DNA of 64,000 bases, from the NCBI RefSeq assembly GCF_004114955.1, contig NZ_CP030053.1, positions 1,612,001-1,676,000 of the forward strand, read 5' to 3'. The stretch is from Bradyrhizobium guangzhouense. GTDB lineage: Bacteria > Pseudomonadota > Alphaproteobacteria > Rhizobiales > Xanthobacteraceae. The notes below the pieces were generated by a model that was not told where the DNA came from, ran no database searches, and saw only the letters and a program-made list of their open reading frames with translations. Within the stretch, counting starts at the first letter, position 1. Each line of letters starts with the position of its first letter. Below are positions 25,727 through 34,148 of this stretch, one piece after another. The position numbers and the translations under genes are program-made.

Positions 25727-27808
25727 ATGGCCGATACGTTAGCTGCTAGCCTGCCGAACCCGCGACGCTTCGGCGCGGACGCCTTCTTCGCTGGCGGTAT
25801 CGTGACGATGCTCACGATTCTGTTCCTGCCGATTCCGCCTGTTCTGATCGATCTCGGCCTTGCCTTCTCGATCGCGCTGTCGGCGCTCATCCTCATGGTC
25901 GCGCTGTGGATTCAGCGACCGCTCGATTTCTCCGCCTTTCCAACCGTCCTCCTGATCGCGACGATCCTGCGGCTGGCGCTGAACATCGCAACGACCCGGC
26001 TGATCCTGTCGCGCGGCGGGGAGGGCGAGCAGGCCGCGGGGCACGTCGTCGCCGGTTTCTCGCAATTCGTCATGGGCGGCGATTTCGTCATCGGTCTGAT
26101 CATCTTCGCCATCCTGGTCACGGTGAATTTCGTCGTGATCACCAAGGGCGCGACGCGTATTGCCGAAGTCGGCGCCCGCTTCACTTTGGACGCAATTCCC
26201 GGAAAGCAGATGGCGATCGACGCGGACCTGTCCGCGGGCCTGATCGACGACAAGGAGGCACAACGCCGGCGCCGCGAGCTCGAGGAAGAGAGCGCGTTCT
26301 TCGGTGCGATGGACGGTGCCTCGAAATTCGTCCGTGGCGATGCCATCGCCGGCCTGATCATCACGGCGATCAACATTTTCGGCGGCATCATCATCGGCGT
26401 CACCCATCATGGGTTGACGCTGTCGCGCGCCGCCGACGTCTACACCAAGCTCTCCGTCGGTGACGGTCTGGTGTCGCAAATGCCGGCGCTGATCGTGTCG
26501 CTGTCGGCGGGTCTTCTGGTGTCCAAGGGCGGCACCAGGGGCTCGGCGGAGCAGGCGGTGCTGCGGCAGCTCGGCGGCTATCCGCGTGCGGTCTCTGCGG
26601 CCTCCCTGATGATGTTCGTGCTTGCTCTGATGCCGGGGCTGCCGATGGCACCGTTCGTGCTGCTGGGCGGCGTCATGGCCTTCGTCGGCTATTCGCTGCC
26701 CAGGCGGCAGGCGGCGCGCGAGCGAAAAGAGCACGCGCGCAAGGCGGAAGAGCGGGCCCAGAACGACGTCAAGGAATCGGTCAAGGAATCGCTCAAGACC
26801 GCCGAGATCGAGCTGTCGCTCGGCAGCCATCTCTCGGTTCACCTGCTCGGCTCGCGCAACGAGCTTGCCCACCGCGTCGCCAAGATCCGCAAGAAGTTCG
26901 CCAAGCAATACGGCTTCGTCATTCCAGAGATCAAGCTGTCGGACAATCTGTCGATCGACCCGAAGGGATACCAGATCCGGATTCACGACACGCGCGTCGC
27001 CCATGGCGAGCTCCGCATCGGCGAGGTGATGGTGCTGGTGGACAAGGACGGCAAGCCCGACGTGCCCGGCGACGAGGTGATCGAGCCTGCGTTCGGCATG
27101 AAGGCGTTGTGGGTGACGGAAGCCTTCACCGAAGAGGTCAAGCGGCAGGGCTGCAAGCCGGTCGACAATCTGTCGGTGCTGCTCACGCACCTGAGCGAAG
27201 TGCTCAGGGCCAACCTCTCGCAGCTGCTGTCCTACAAGGACATGCGTGGACTGCTCGACAGGCTCGAGCCCGAGTACAAGCGCCTGGCCGACGATCTCTG
27301 CCCGTCGCAGATCTCCTATTCGGGCCTGCTGGCGATCCTGAAGATCCTGCTCGGTGAGCGGGTGTCGATCCGGAACCTGCATCTGATCCTGGAGGCGATC
27401 GCCGAAATCGCGCCGCATGTGCGGCGCTCCGAGCAGGTCGCCGAGCATGTGCGGATGCGCCTCGCCCAGCAGATCTGCGGCGACCTCGCCGACAACGGCG
27501 TGCTCAACGTCCTTCGCCTCGGCAATCGCTGGGATCTCGCCTTCCATCAGAGCCTGAAGCGGGACGCCAAGGGCGACGTCGTCGAATTCGACGCCGACCC
27601 GCGGCTGATCGAGCAGTTCGCGACCGAAGCCAGCGCCGCGGTCCGGAAGTTCACCGAGGACGGCACCAGCGTGGTGCTGGCGGTGACGCCGGAGGCGCGG
27701 CCCTATGTGCGCATGATTTTGGAAAGAGTGTTCCCGACCTTGCCGATCCTGTCGCATGTCGAGGTCGCTCGCAGTGCCGAGATCCGCGCACTCGGAGCCA
27801 TTTCGTGA
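25727..27808 (+). CDS. flhA: Flagellar export gate protein FlhA
   Basis: A 693-residue export gate subunit. About eight membrane segments lie in residues 20-325, including the conserved '[26 protein letters not shown]' in part and the FHIPEP region ('[17 protein letters not shown]'). The cytoplasmic domain (about 350-690) forms the nonameric docking ring for chaperone-substrate complexes. The leader between 25651 and 25726 can fold (GGGCGG 25701-25706 with CCGCCC 25713-25718). The stop overlaps the fliR GTG. Confidence 0.97.
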   Translation: MADTLAASLPNPRRFGADAFFAGGIVTMLTILFLPIPPVLIDLGLAFSIALSALILMVALWIQRPLDFSAFPTVLLIATILRLALNIATTRLILSRGGEGEQAAGHVVAGFSQFVMGGDFVIGLIIFAILVTVNFVVITKGATRIAEVGARFTLDAIPGKQMAIDADLSAGLIDDKEAQRRRRELEEESAFFGAMDGASKFVRGDAIAGLIITAINIFGGIIIGVTHHGLTLSRAADVYTKLSVGDGLVSQMPALIVSLSAGLLVSKGGTRGSAEQAVLRQLGGYPRAVSAASLMMFVLALMPGLPMAPFVLLGGVMAFVGYSLPRRQAARERKEHARKAEERAQNDVKESVKESLKTAEIELSLGSHLSVHLLGSRNELAHRVAKIRKKFAKQYGFVIPEIKLSDNLSIDPKGYQIRIHDTRVAHGELRIGEVMVLVDKDGKPDVPGDEVIEPAFGMKALWVTEAFTEEVKRQGCKPVDNLSVLLTHLSEVLRANLSQLLSYKDMRGLLDRLEPEYKRLADDLCPSQISYSGLLAILKILLGERVSIRNLHLILEAIAEIAPHVRRSEQVAEHVRMRLAQQICGDLADNGVLNVLRLGNRWDLAFHQSLKRDAKGDVVEFDADPRLIEQFATEASAAVRKFTEDGTSVVLAVTPEARPYVRMILERVFPTLPILSHVEVARSAEIRALGAIS

Positions 27809-28557
27809 TCATCGGCCTCACCGACAATTTGCTCGCCACGTTCATCGTGTTCTGCCGCATCGGCGCCTGCCTGATGCTGGTGCCCGGCTATTCCAGCGTG
27901 AACGTTCCGCCGCAGATCCGCTTGTTTGTCGCGCTGGTTACGACGTTTGCGCTGACGCCGATCCTGGTTTCGATCCTGAAGCCGCTTGTGGACGGCGCCT
28001 CGCCGCTGACGCTCGCGCTGCTGATCGTCACCGAACTGGTGGTCGGCAGCGTCATCGGCCTCGGCGGGCGCGTGTTCTTCCTCGCGCTCCAGACCATGCT
28101 CACCGTGATGGCGAGCGCGATCGGGCTCAGCAGTATTCCGGGCACGCCCGTTGGCGACACCGACCCAGCGCCGCCCGTGGTGCCGCTGATCATGGCCGCC
28201 GTCACCACGCTGTTCTTCCTGACCGACCAGCACTGGCAGGTGCTGCGTGGGCTGATGAACTCGTACGACGTCTGGCATCCCGGCGAGCAGCTGACCGGCG
28301 AGATGGCGCTGAACCAGTTGGTGAGCCGGCTCGCGGAGGCGTTCGTGCTGACGCTGCGGATTACCAGTCCCTTCATCGTCTATTCCGTCATCGTCAATTT
28401 CTCGGTCGGTCTCATCAACAAGCTGACGCCTGCGATACCGGTTTATTTCGTCTCGGTGCCGTTCGTCCTGTTCGGCGGCTTCCTGCTGCTTTACCTCACC
28501 AGTGACGAATTGCTGACGCAGTTCATGCTTGGCGTGTCGTCATGGCTGGCGGGATGA
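27805..28557 (+). CDS. fliR: Flagellar export gate protein FliR
   Basis: A 250-residue protein with about six membrane segments. '[26 protein letters not shown]' in part and '[19 protein letters not shown]'-like stretches are typical of FliR. It completes the FliPQR pore. The start is GTG within the flhA stop (GTGA). A 6-base gap leads to the FliJ-like gene. Confidence 0.95.
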   Translation: MIIGLTDNLLATFIVFCRIGACLMLVPGYSSVNVPPQIRLFVALVTTFALTPILVSILKPLVDGASPLTLALLIVTELVVGSVIGLGGRVFFLALQTMLTVMASAIGLSSIPGTPVGDTDPAPPVVPLIMAAVTTLFFLTDQHWQVLRGLMNSYDVWHPGEQLTGEMALNQLVSRLAEAFVLTLRITSPFIVYSVIVNFSVGLINKLTPAIPVYFVSVPFVLFGGFLLLYLTSDELLTQFMLGVSSWLAG

Positions 28558-28563
28558 GGGGGC

Positions 28564-28983
28564 ATGACCTCGCGCGCCGGCAAGCTCAGCCGTATCGTCT
28601 CGCTGATGAAGCTTCAGCTCCGGCTGTCCGAATGGCAGCTCGCGCAATTGCGCCAGCAGGAGCAGACCATGCAGGATGAGCAGGCCTGGCTGGTGGAAAT
28701 GCTGAACGAAGGAAAAGCGCCAGCCGGATCGTCGAGCGAATCGATCGCGCGGCGTCTCAACAAGACCAGCGTCAGCGCACGTGCTGTGAAGGAGCGCGCT
28801 GCGATGCAGCTCGACAAGGTCCGCTCGGAGAATAGGCGGGTGAGGCGGCTCGAGGACGTCGCTAGAGCTGCGCTCGCCGACAAGCTGCGCGACGCCGAGA
28901 AGCGCTCGCTCGAGGACGTGACGGGAACACATGCCGCCGTGCGCGATTTGATGCCGCGGCCAGCCAGCCGGATCAAGACATGA
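28564..28983 (+). CDS. FliJ-like coiled-coil flagellar protein
   Basis: A 139-residue, highly charged protein predicted to be almost entirely helical, with a long coiled coil (about 8-60 and 75-125). Length and composition fit FliJ, the stalk protein of the export ATPase, but sequence identity is not clear by eye. It lies between fliR and the rod-binding gene and overlaps the latter by ATGA, so it is certainly part of the flagellar operon. Confidence 0.7.
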   Translation: MTSRAGKLSRIVSLMKLQLRLSEWQLAQLRQQEQTMQDEQAWLVEMLNEGKAPAGSSSESIARRLNKTSVSARAVKERAAMQLDKVRSENRRVRRLEDVARAALADKLRDAEKRSLEDVTGTHAAVRDLMPRPASRIKT

Positions 28984-29495
28984 TTGTGACCGCGACCCCC
29001 GACCTCGTTCTCGATGTCCTCGACGCCGCCGATCCGGTCACGCAGCGCGCGGCGACGGCGAAGCTCGACGCGCTGAAATCGTCCGGCGCCAATTTCGCCG
29101 CGTCGATGGATGCCGAAGCCGGCAAGGCGGCCACCGCAGCTGCCGATCAATCCGTGGCGCAGGTTGCGGATACCGCCCAATCGGGTGTGGTGAACGGACC
29201 GCCGGTGCAGGTGATCAAGAAGCCGGGCCCTGACGAGGTCTATCGTAAGTTCGAGGCCTTCATCCTCCAGACCTTCGTCGAGACGATGCTGCCGAAGGAG
29301 TCGGAAGAAGTGTTCGGCAAGGGCACCGCGGGCGGCATCTGGAAATCGATGCTGGCTGAGCAGCTCGGCGCCCAGCTTGCGAAAGGCAAGGGGATCGGAA
29401 TTGCCAAGCAGCTTGCGGCTGCGCATCCGGCAGGCCCCGACGCGTCGGGGAAGGCCGGAGGGATCGGGACACGGGTGACGAAAGGTGAGGGGTGA
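28980..29495 (+). CDS. flgJ: Rod-binding protein, FlgJ N-terminal type
   Basis: A 171-residue protein. The segment about 82-145 ('FEAFILQTFVETMLP', 'GGIWKSMLAEQLGAQLAK', 'GIGIAKQL') matches the rod-capping domain of FlgJ. The muramidase domain found in enterobacterial FlgJ is absent. That activity is probably provided by the SltF-like enzyme at 19652. The start overlaps the upstream gene as ATGA. Confidence 0.82.
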   Translation: MIVTATPDLVLDVLDAADPVTQRAATAKLDALKSSGANFAASMDAEAGKAATAAADQSVAQVADTAQSGVVNGPPVQVIKKPGPDEVYRKFEAFILQTFVETMLPKESEEVFGKGTAGGIWKSMLAEQLGAQLAKGKGIGIAKQLAAAHPAGPDASGKAGGIGTRVTKGEG

Positions 29496-29501
29496 ATTGC
29501 C

Positions 29502-30026
29502 ATGCAGGTAGAACAAGGCGCAGCGGCTGCGGTGATTGAACAACCGGTCGCGGACATCGAGCTAACGACGGAGATCGCAGCGGGCAATGCTCCGCTGCCC
29601 GCGCTCCTGTCGGAAGTCGGCAGCGAGGTGATATCCGACGACGCCGATGCGGCAAGGCTGGAGGCGACGCGTTCCGAAGAGGTATCGGGCCTGTTGACCG
29701 CGATACGCCGGCTCGAAACCATCGTCGAGGAGGAGACCGGTGCGCTCGCGACCGGACAGAAAATCGATTTCGACGATTTCAGCGCCCGCAAGAGCCGAAG
29801 CATGCTGGAATTCGTCCGCCTGATGCGGGCAAGGATGCATCTCGGCAGCGAAAGCGAGATCACCGAGGAGATCCAGCGGCTGCGCGAGAAGCTCGAGCGA
29901 AACCGCTCCCTCCTCGAAATGCATTACGACGCCGTGCGCGAGGTCGCGAGCATCTTCGTCAGGGCGATCAAGGAGGCCGAATCCGACGGCACGTACACCG
30001 GGCGTGTAGCGCAGGATAGAACATGA
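29502..30026 (+). CDS. FlgN-like flagellar export chaperone
   Basis: A 174-residue acidic, helical protein. The segment about 65-165 ('LLTAIRRLETIVEEETGAL', 'FDDFSARKSRSMLEFVRLM', 'REKLERNRSLLEMHYDAV') resembles alphaproteobacterial FlgN-type proteins, which chaperone FlgK and FlgL. The call rests on general pattern and position and is tentative. GAGGGG lies 10 bases before the ATG. The stop overlaps the next gene (ATGA). Confidence 0.65.
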   Translation: MQVEQGAAAAVIEQPVADIELTTEIAAGNAPLPALLSEVGSEVISDDADAARLEATRSEEVSGLLTAIRRLETIVEEETGALATGQKIDFDDFSARKSRSMLEFVRLMRARMHLGSESEITEEIQRLREKLERNRSLLEMHYDAVREVASIFVRAIKEAESDGTYTGRVAQDRT

Positions 30027-30481
30027 TCAAGCTGGTGCTGGCCGGGCTCTGGGTATGCATCCTCACCGCGGGGACGAGCTATGGCGTGGCCTATTGGAAG
30101 GAAAACGGCAGCCTGCTGCCAGCGAAGGACGAATATCTGGATGGGCTGCAATACCAGAAGACGCGGGCGCTGAGCGTGCCCATGGTCGAGGCAGGCGCCG
30201 TGCAGGGCTACATCGTTGCACGCTTCGTCTACACCGTGGAGGCGAAGACCATGCACCAGCTGACCGTTCCACCGGAGCCATTCGTCGTCGACGAGGCTTT
30301 CCGCAGGATTTACGCCGACGACAAGCTCGATTTCAGGAAGCTCGCCCGTTACGATCTCTCCGTCCTCACCGCGGCGATCAAACGGCGCGTCAACGAGCGC
30401 ATGCAGGCCGACATCGTCCAGGACGTCCTGGTCGAGGATTTCAACTACGTCTCCAAGGAAGAATTCCAGCAGAAGCCGTAA
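30023..30481 (+). CDS. Unknown membrane-anchored protein at end of flagellar operon
   Basis: A 152-residue protein with one N-terminal membrane segment (about 4-24) and a periplasmic domain containing 'VEAGAVQGYIVARFVYTVEA' and 'LARYDLSVLTAAIKRRVNERM'. It resembles conserved hypothetical proteins in the same place in rhizobial flagellar clusters. FliL has a similar topology, but no sequence match can be claimed. It is the last plus-strand gene of the cluster, coupled to the FlgN-like gene and followed by a terminator. Confidence 0.75.
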   Translation: MIKLVLAGLWVCILTAGTSYGVAYWKENGSLLPAKDEYLDGLQYQKTRALSVPMVEAGAVQGYIVARFVYTVEAKTMHQLTVPPEPFVVDEAFRRIYADDKLDFRKLARYDLSVLTAAIKRRVNERMQADIVQDVLVEDFNYVSKEEFQQKP

Positions 30482-30539
30482 CGCGCAGGCCTTGCGACGC
30501 TGCGCCGGTGTGGCGGGATTTCTGCCCGCGACAACAAAT

Positions 30540-30570
30540 CGGCCTCTGCGGGATCTTCCTGCAGAGGCCG
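30540..30570. terminator. Bidirectional terminator between flagellar operon and lafR
   Basis: A perfect 10-base stem (30540-30549 with 30561-30570) and an 11-base loop sit between two convergent genes. There is no long T-run on either side, but the position supports termination in both directions. Confidence 0.7.
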
Positions 30571-30592
30571 GTGGTCGTTTGCGGGCGGCGCT

Positions 30593-31363
30593 TTAGTTGC
30601 CGGCCGGGTACGCTGGTGGGGCGGGATGGGCCCGGTTCAGCAGGATGCCGACCTCGTCGAGGTCCTGCATCGGCTCATCTATGCTCTCGTTGGCCGGGAT
30701 GTTGAGCCGGTACCCGACATAGCGGCGGGCCACGATCGCGTCGAAGCCGAGGCGGTCGCGGAGTTTCTTGCGTAGCTTGCTGACATGGCTCTCGATCACG
30801 CTTTCGTCGAACGTGGATTCAAAGATGCCGTAGACCGCGTTGAAGATCTGCGTCTTGGTGATCCACTTGCCGTGGTTGCTGACCATATATTCGAGAATGC
30901 GCAGTTCGCGGCGGGGCAGCGTCAGGGCGTGGCCCGCGATCTCGGGGTCACGTCCGTTGAAGAAGACCTGAATCCTGGTCTCGCAGGGCCTCGGCAACTC
31001 ACCCACTCGGCGGCGCGCGATTGCGGCCGTTCGGGCGAGGATCTCACGCAGATGGATCGGCACGTGGACGACGTCGTCCACGCCGGATTCGAACAGCTCC
31101 AACGTGTTCTTGAGCATCTTCTGGCCGCTCATGGCGATGATCGGCGCCGTAGACCGTTTGCGCATCGCCCTTGGCAGGCTTCCGCGGGCATCGCAGTCCC
31201 CCAGAAGGAAGGCATCGACGGCTGCCAGGTCCGATTCATTCGCGGATTGAAGCCAGTCCCAGAATTCTCCCGAGGAGAAGCCGATCGACGATACGCCTTC
31301 GCGTACGAGGCCTCCTACGTAGCTGTTCGTGACGCTCTCGCGATCATCAACGATAATGTACAT
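30593..31363 (-). CDS. lafR: OmpR-type flagellar master regulator, LafR/FtcR/Rem family
   Basis: A 256-residue response-regulator-like protein. The receiver-like domain (about 1-118) keeps Asp6-Asp7 but has Gly55 where the phosphorylated Asp is expected, with Asp56 next to it. The usual Lys is replaced by Val in 'DVVHVPIHL'. The C-terminal winged helix (about 135-230, 'LPRRELRILEYMV', 'ESVIESHVSKLRKKLRDRLGF') would bind DNA. In Bradyrhizobium, LafR controls the lateral flagella; FtcR and Rem do so in Brucella and Sinorhizobium. The gene is convergent to the operon it probably controls. Confidence 0.85.
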   Translation of the reverse strand: MYIIVDDRESVTNSYVGGLVREGVSSIGFSSGEFWDWLQSANESDLAAVDAFLLGDCDARGSLPRAMRKRSTAPIIAMSGQKMLKNTLELFESGVDDVVHVPIHLREILARTAAIARRRVGELPRPCETRIQVFFNGRDPEIAGHALTLPRRELRILEYMVSNHGKWITKTQIFNAVYGIFESTFDESVIESHVSKLRKKLRDRLGFDAIVARRYVGYRLNIPANESIDEPMQDLDEVGILLNRAHPAPPAYPAGN

Positions 31364-32176
31364 CAGTCAGTCGCCCCTGTTTCGCACTTGCTGTGGCCGG
31401 GAGGTTTGTTGTGATGCCCCGGCTCGCCAGCCATGCTGTTTGACGATATTCCCTCCCGCGAACCGTTATTGTGGTCTCGATATTCGCGGGCAGCCCTACG
31501 CATTCAGTGCCCACGCGTGTGCGGGCCTGCTACTTCGACTCGATACTGAACGCTTACTGCGTGAAGCCCGGCGGGTGTCTTACGGATCACCTTGCGGGGC
31601 GGATTGAGACAGCGACCTGGTCCAGTTGCGTCACGTTGCTCATCGCGTTCGAACACTACTGCACTCAGTCGATCTCCTCGCCAACGGGCAAGAATCACTT
31701 GATACAGACCGTAACAATTGCCGATTTCCGATCAAGCGTGCGGAACAAAGCGTTTGCTACGTGTGCTTGATACTGTTGGTTTGTTTCCGGTTGTTTCTTG
31801 GTGTGTCAAAGCGCAGCAGTTGATTTGAAATCCGAACCAGTTTCGCACTGTGACGGTTATTAAGTTCCATATGCCCGTGCAATTACAGCCATTTTGGGTA
31901 GTGGCGCTGAGCCGTTGCAGTGCTTGGTTTTCAACTCCGGATTGACTCTCCTGGCCGTGCACCCGCATGCGACAATTCGACTCACGTATGGCGGCAAGAC
32001 TCCAGCTTGGCGAAATCTTGGCGAGTGTGTGTCTTTCGAGTCGCACTTTTTTCTCGCGCACGATGCGTTGCATTCGTGTGCATCATGCATGACGAACTAT
32101 TTTCGATACGCACGTCTCAGGCAAGCTTCGTCAGCTACCTTCGTTCGACAGATCGACACGAACGGAGCATTTTCAA
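31364..32176. other. 813-base non-coding gap, AT-richer than its surroundings
   Basis: No open frame here has a plausible start, Shine-Dalgarno and codon bias together. The sequence from about 31650 to 32150 is clearly AT-richer than flanking genes. It should contain the promoters of lafR (leftwards) and of the membrane-protein gene at 32177 (rightwards). No repeat, tRNA or clear operator was recognised. Decayed genes or a small RNA are possible. Confidence 0.5.
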
Positions 32177-33112
32177 ATGTTGTCCGATGGAAAAGCGCGT
32201 CCCGCAGAAGCCGCGGATTCGAGCGCTACGGCGAAGCCTGCTCCGGAAACACGCGATACCAAGCTTAACAACAATACGCGCGCGGCCAGGCCCGCGGCAG
32301 GCGCCAGGCCTGCACCCGTGTCGAGCGACGAAACCGCAGCGAAAGAAGCGCTCGAGGGATTGAAGCGCATTCGTGCCAAGGCGCGCCTCGACAAGATGGC
32401 GATACCGAAGCCCGCGCCGGTCGTGATCAAGCCGGCGGTGATCGTGGCCAAGCCGCTACCACCGCGTCCGACCTGGGTCGCTCCGCTCGCGACATTGGCG
32501 GTTGCCGCCATTCTGGTGGTTTGCGCATGTACCGGCGTCATCGCATATCTCACCACGCAGCCGGGCCAGAATAATGTCGCGGCCAATGCGGAGATCAGGA
32601 ATCTGCGCGATACGGTCGCCCAGTTGCGCAAGCAATTGTCCGGCGTATCAGAGAACCTCGACGGCCTGCGCACCGCGGTCGATCAGTCCAGCAAGGCAAC
32701 CAGCGATCGCTTCGGCCGGTTTGCCGAGAATCTGGATCGTATCGAGCGGGTCAGCTCATCTTCCACGGCGAAGCTCGACAGGCTCGCCCAGGCTCAGATC
32801 CAGGCACCGGTGCAAGTCGCCGCGCAGCCGTCGCCGGCGATGCCGGTGATGGCGTCGGTCGCCGCGCCGGAGACCACGGGCTCGGTGGCTCCGGTCGAGC
32901 GCAGCTCGGCACCGCGAAAGGTGATCAAGGGCTGGTCGGTCCGCCAGGCCTATGAGGGCATCGCGATCCTCCAGGGTCCGAACGGTGTCGTCGAGGCCGT
33001 GCTCGGGCAGCAGGTGCCGAATCTCGGCCGGATCGAGGAGATCAGGAACGAGAACGGCCGTCTCGTCGTCGAAACCAGCGGCGGCGGTGTCGTCTATTCG
33101 GCGCGCAAGTAA
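32177..33112 (+). CDS. Unknown single-pass membrane protein with coiled coil
   Basis: A 311-residue protein. The cytoplasmic N-terminal ~95 residues are Ala/Pro/Lys-rich. A membrane segment follows at about 100-125, then a coiled coil (about 135-200, 'LRDTVAQLRKQLSGVSENLDGL' in part), a Pro/Ala linker and a C-terminal domain (about 250-311, 'KGWSVRQAYEGIAILQGPNGV'). No known family was recognised, and the domain order suggests a periplasmic tail on a membrane anchor. CGGAG lies 9 bases before the ATG. Any flagellar role is unsupported. Confidence 0.8.
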   Translation: MLSDGKARPAEAADSSATAKPAPETRDTKLNNNTRAARPAAGARPAPVSSDETAAKEALEGLKRIRAKARLDKMAIPKPAPVVIKPAVIVAKPLPPRPTWVAPLATLAVAAILVVCACTGVIAYLTTQPGQNNVAANAEIRNLRDTVAQLRKQLSGVSENLDGLRTAVDQSSKATSDRFGRFAENLDRIERVSSSSTAKLDRLAQAQIQAPVQVAAQPSPAMPVMASVAAPETTGSVAPVERSSAPRKVIKGWSVRQAYEGIAILQGPNGVVEAVLGQQVPNLGRIEEIRNENGRLVVETSGGGVVYSARK

Positions 33113-33124
33113 GCGGCGGAGCTT

Positions 33125-33703
33125 CTATTGTCGGTGATGCTCGAAGCTGGTGCATAGCAGCTCGATCTCGGCCTCGGCGATCGGCGCGCGAAACAGCCGG
33201 CAGGTGAATTCGACCGTCGACTTGCTCTCCGAAGCGGTGCGATCCTCCCGCAGGAAGATGCATCGTTTGCAGACGTCGGTGTGGTGCCGCTGTTCGGCGG
33301 CATCCGCCTGATCGAGCACGTGTCGCAAGGTATCGCGAAAGCGGACCTTGCTGTCGTCATCAAGAATGGCGAAGGCGTCGACTAGGCCGTTGACCGGATC
33401 GCGCGCCAGAAACTTCTTGCCTTGCTGCGTCACGCTCAGCATGACCGAGCGCTTGTCCTTGGAGGAGCGTGCTCGCTCCACATAACCGAGGCGCTCGAGC
33501 TCGCCGATGATGAACGATGCGGTACCGCGCGTCGTACCGACATAGCTCGCCAGCGCCGAAGGCGTCCGCGAGAACCGGTTGGCACGGGAAAGGAAACGCA
33601 ACGCCATCCACTCGCGATCACGCATGCCATGCTTGGTGCCTTCGAACCATAGGATCCGCGCTACCTGTCCCAACAATTCAATTGCTTCGCGAGCCAAATT
33701 CAT
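33125..33703 (-). CDS. MarR-family regulator with cysteine-rich C-terminus
   Basis: A 192-residue protein. Residues about 25-110 are a MarR winged helix ('ALASYVGTTRGTASFIIGELERLGYVER', in part recognition helix and 'KDKRSVMLSVTQQG' wing). An unusual tail (about 135-192) contains Cys-X2-Cys ('CKRC'), two further cysteines and several histidines. This suggests a metal, Fe-S or redox sensor (inference). A near-palindrome upstream (33735-33756) may be its operator. The target genes are not visible. Confidence 0.82.
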   Translation of the reverse strand: MNLAREAIELLGQVARILWFEGTKHGMRDREWMALRFLSRANRFSRTPSALASYVGTTRGTASFIIGELERLGYVERARSSKDKRSVMLSVTQQGKKFLARDPVNGLVDAFAILDDDSKVRFRDTLRHVLDQADAAEQRHHTDVCKRCIFLREDRTASESKSTVEFTCRLFRAPIAEAEIELLCTSFEHHRQ

Positions 33704-34148
33704 TTCGATGCCAGATCAGATAAAGCTTTATTCAATTGTGCGTTCGGGTGCGCAATCGCTGCGGGGCGAAATGAGCGTTGCTTCGCGCGGAACGAAAAGA
33801 CATGCCGCGCTTGGAAGACGCTTCTCCGTTCTGGAGATGGAACATTCGGGAGTGGAACTAGAGCGTCACAAAGAAAGTTCGAGTAAACTGCAAGGCTCAA
33901 CTGATCCGAAAATTTCAGTCAAATGGTGCGAGCCCGCTGTCTTCAGGCGACATCGTGTGTCTCTGCGGCCACGATCGTGCCCGATTTTTGCGCCGAAACG
34001 TTTCGAATTGGGAGAAGCTGCACACAGGGCGCAACACATGACGGCGCGGCGAGGGGCGGGAGAACCCCCTTTTTCGGTTAATGGATGTTGCGCCGCAACT
34101 CCGCTACGCGGTTAAATCAGGCACACAATCGTACCGGGAAATTCACGA
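33704..34148. other. 445-base gap between MarR regulator and permease
   Basis: The two flanking genes are divergent, so both promoters should lie here. The only clear structure is the near-palindrome at 33735-33756. The open frame from 33579 lacks a Shine-Dalgarno and runs antisense into the MarR gene, so it is treated as a shadow. No tRNA or repeat was seen. Confidence 0.5.
33735..33756. promoter_or_regulatory. Candidate MarR operator
   Basis: ATTGTGC (33735-33741) and GCGCAAT (33750-33756) form an inverted repeat with six of seven positions matching and an 8-base spacer. It lies 32 bases upstream of the MarR start codon, a usual place for autoregulation. This is inference from position and symmetry only. 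Confidence 0.4.

Noticed and set aside
25739..27757. 672-residue open frame on the minus strand.
   Set aside because: It covers flhA in antisense, with Gln/Arg/Asp/His-rich composition and no recognisable domain; a codon-bias shadow.
31920..32363. 147-residue open frame in the gap after lafR.
   Set aside because: It runs out of frame into the real gene at 32177, is rich in Arg, Cys and Ser, and has no Shine-Dalgarno or domain.
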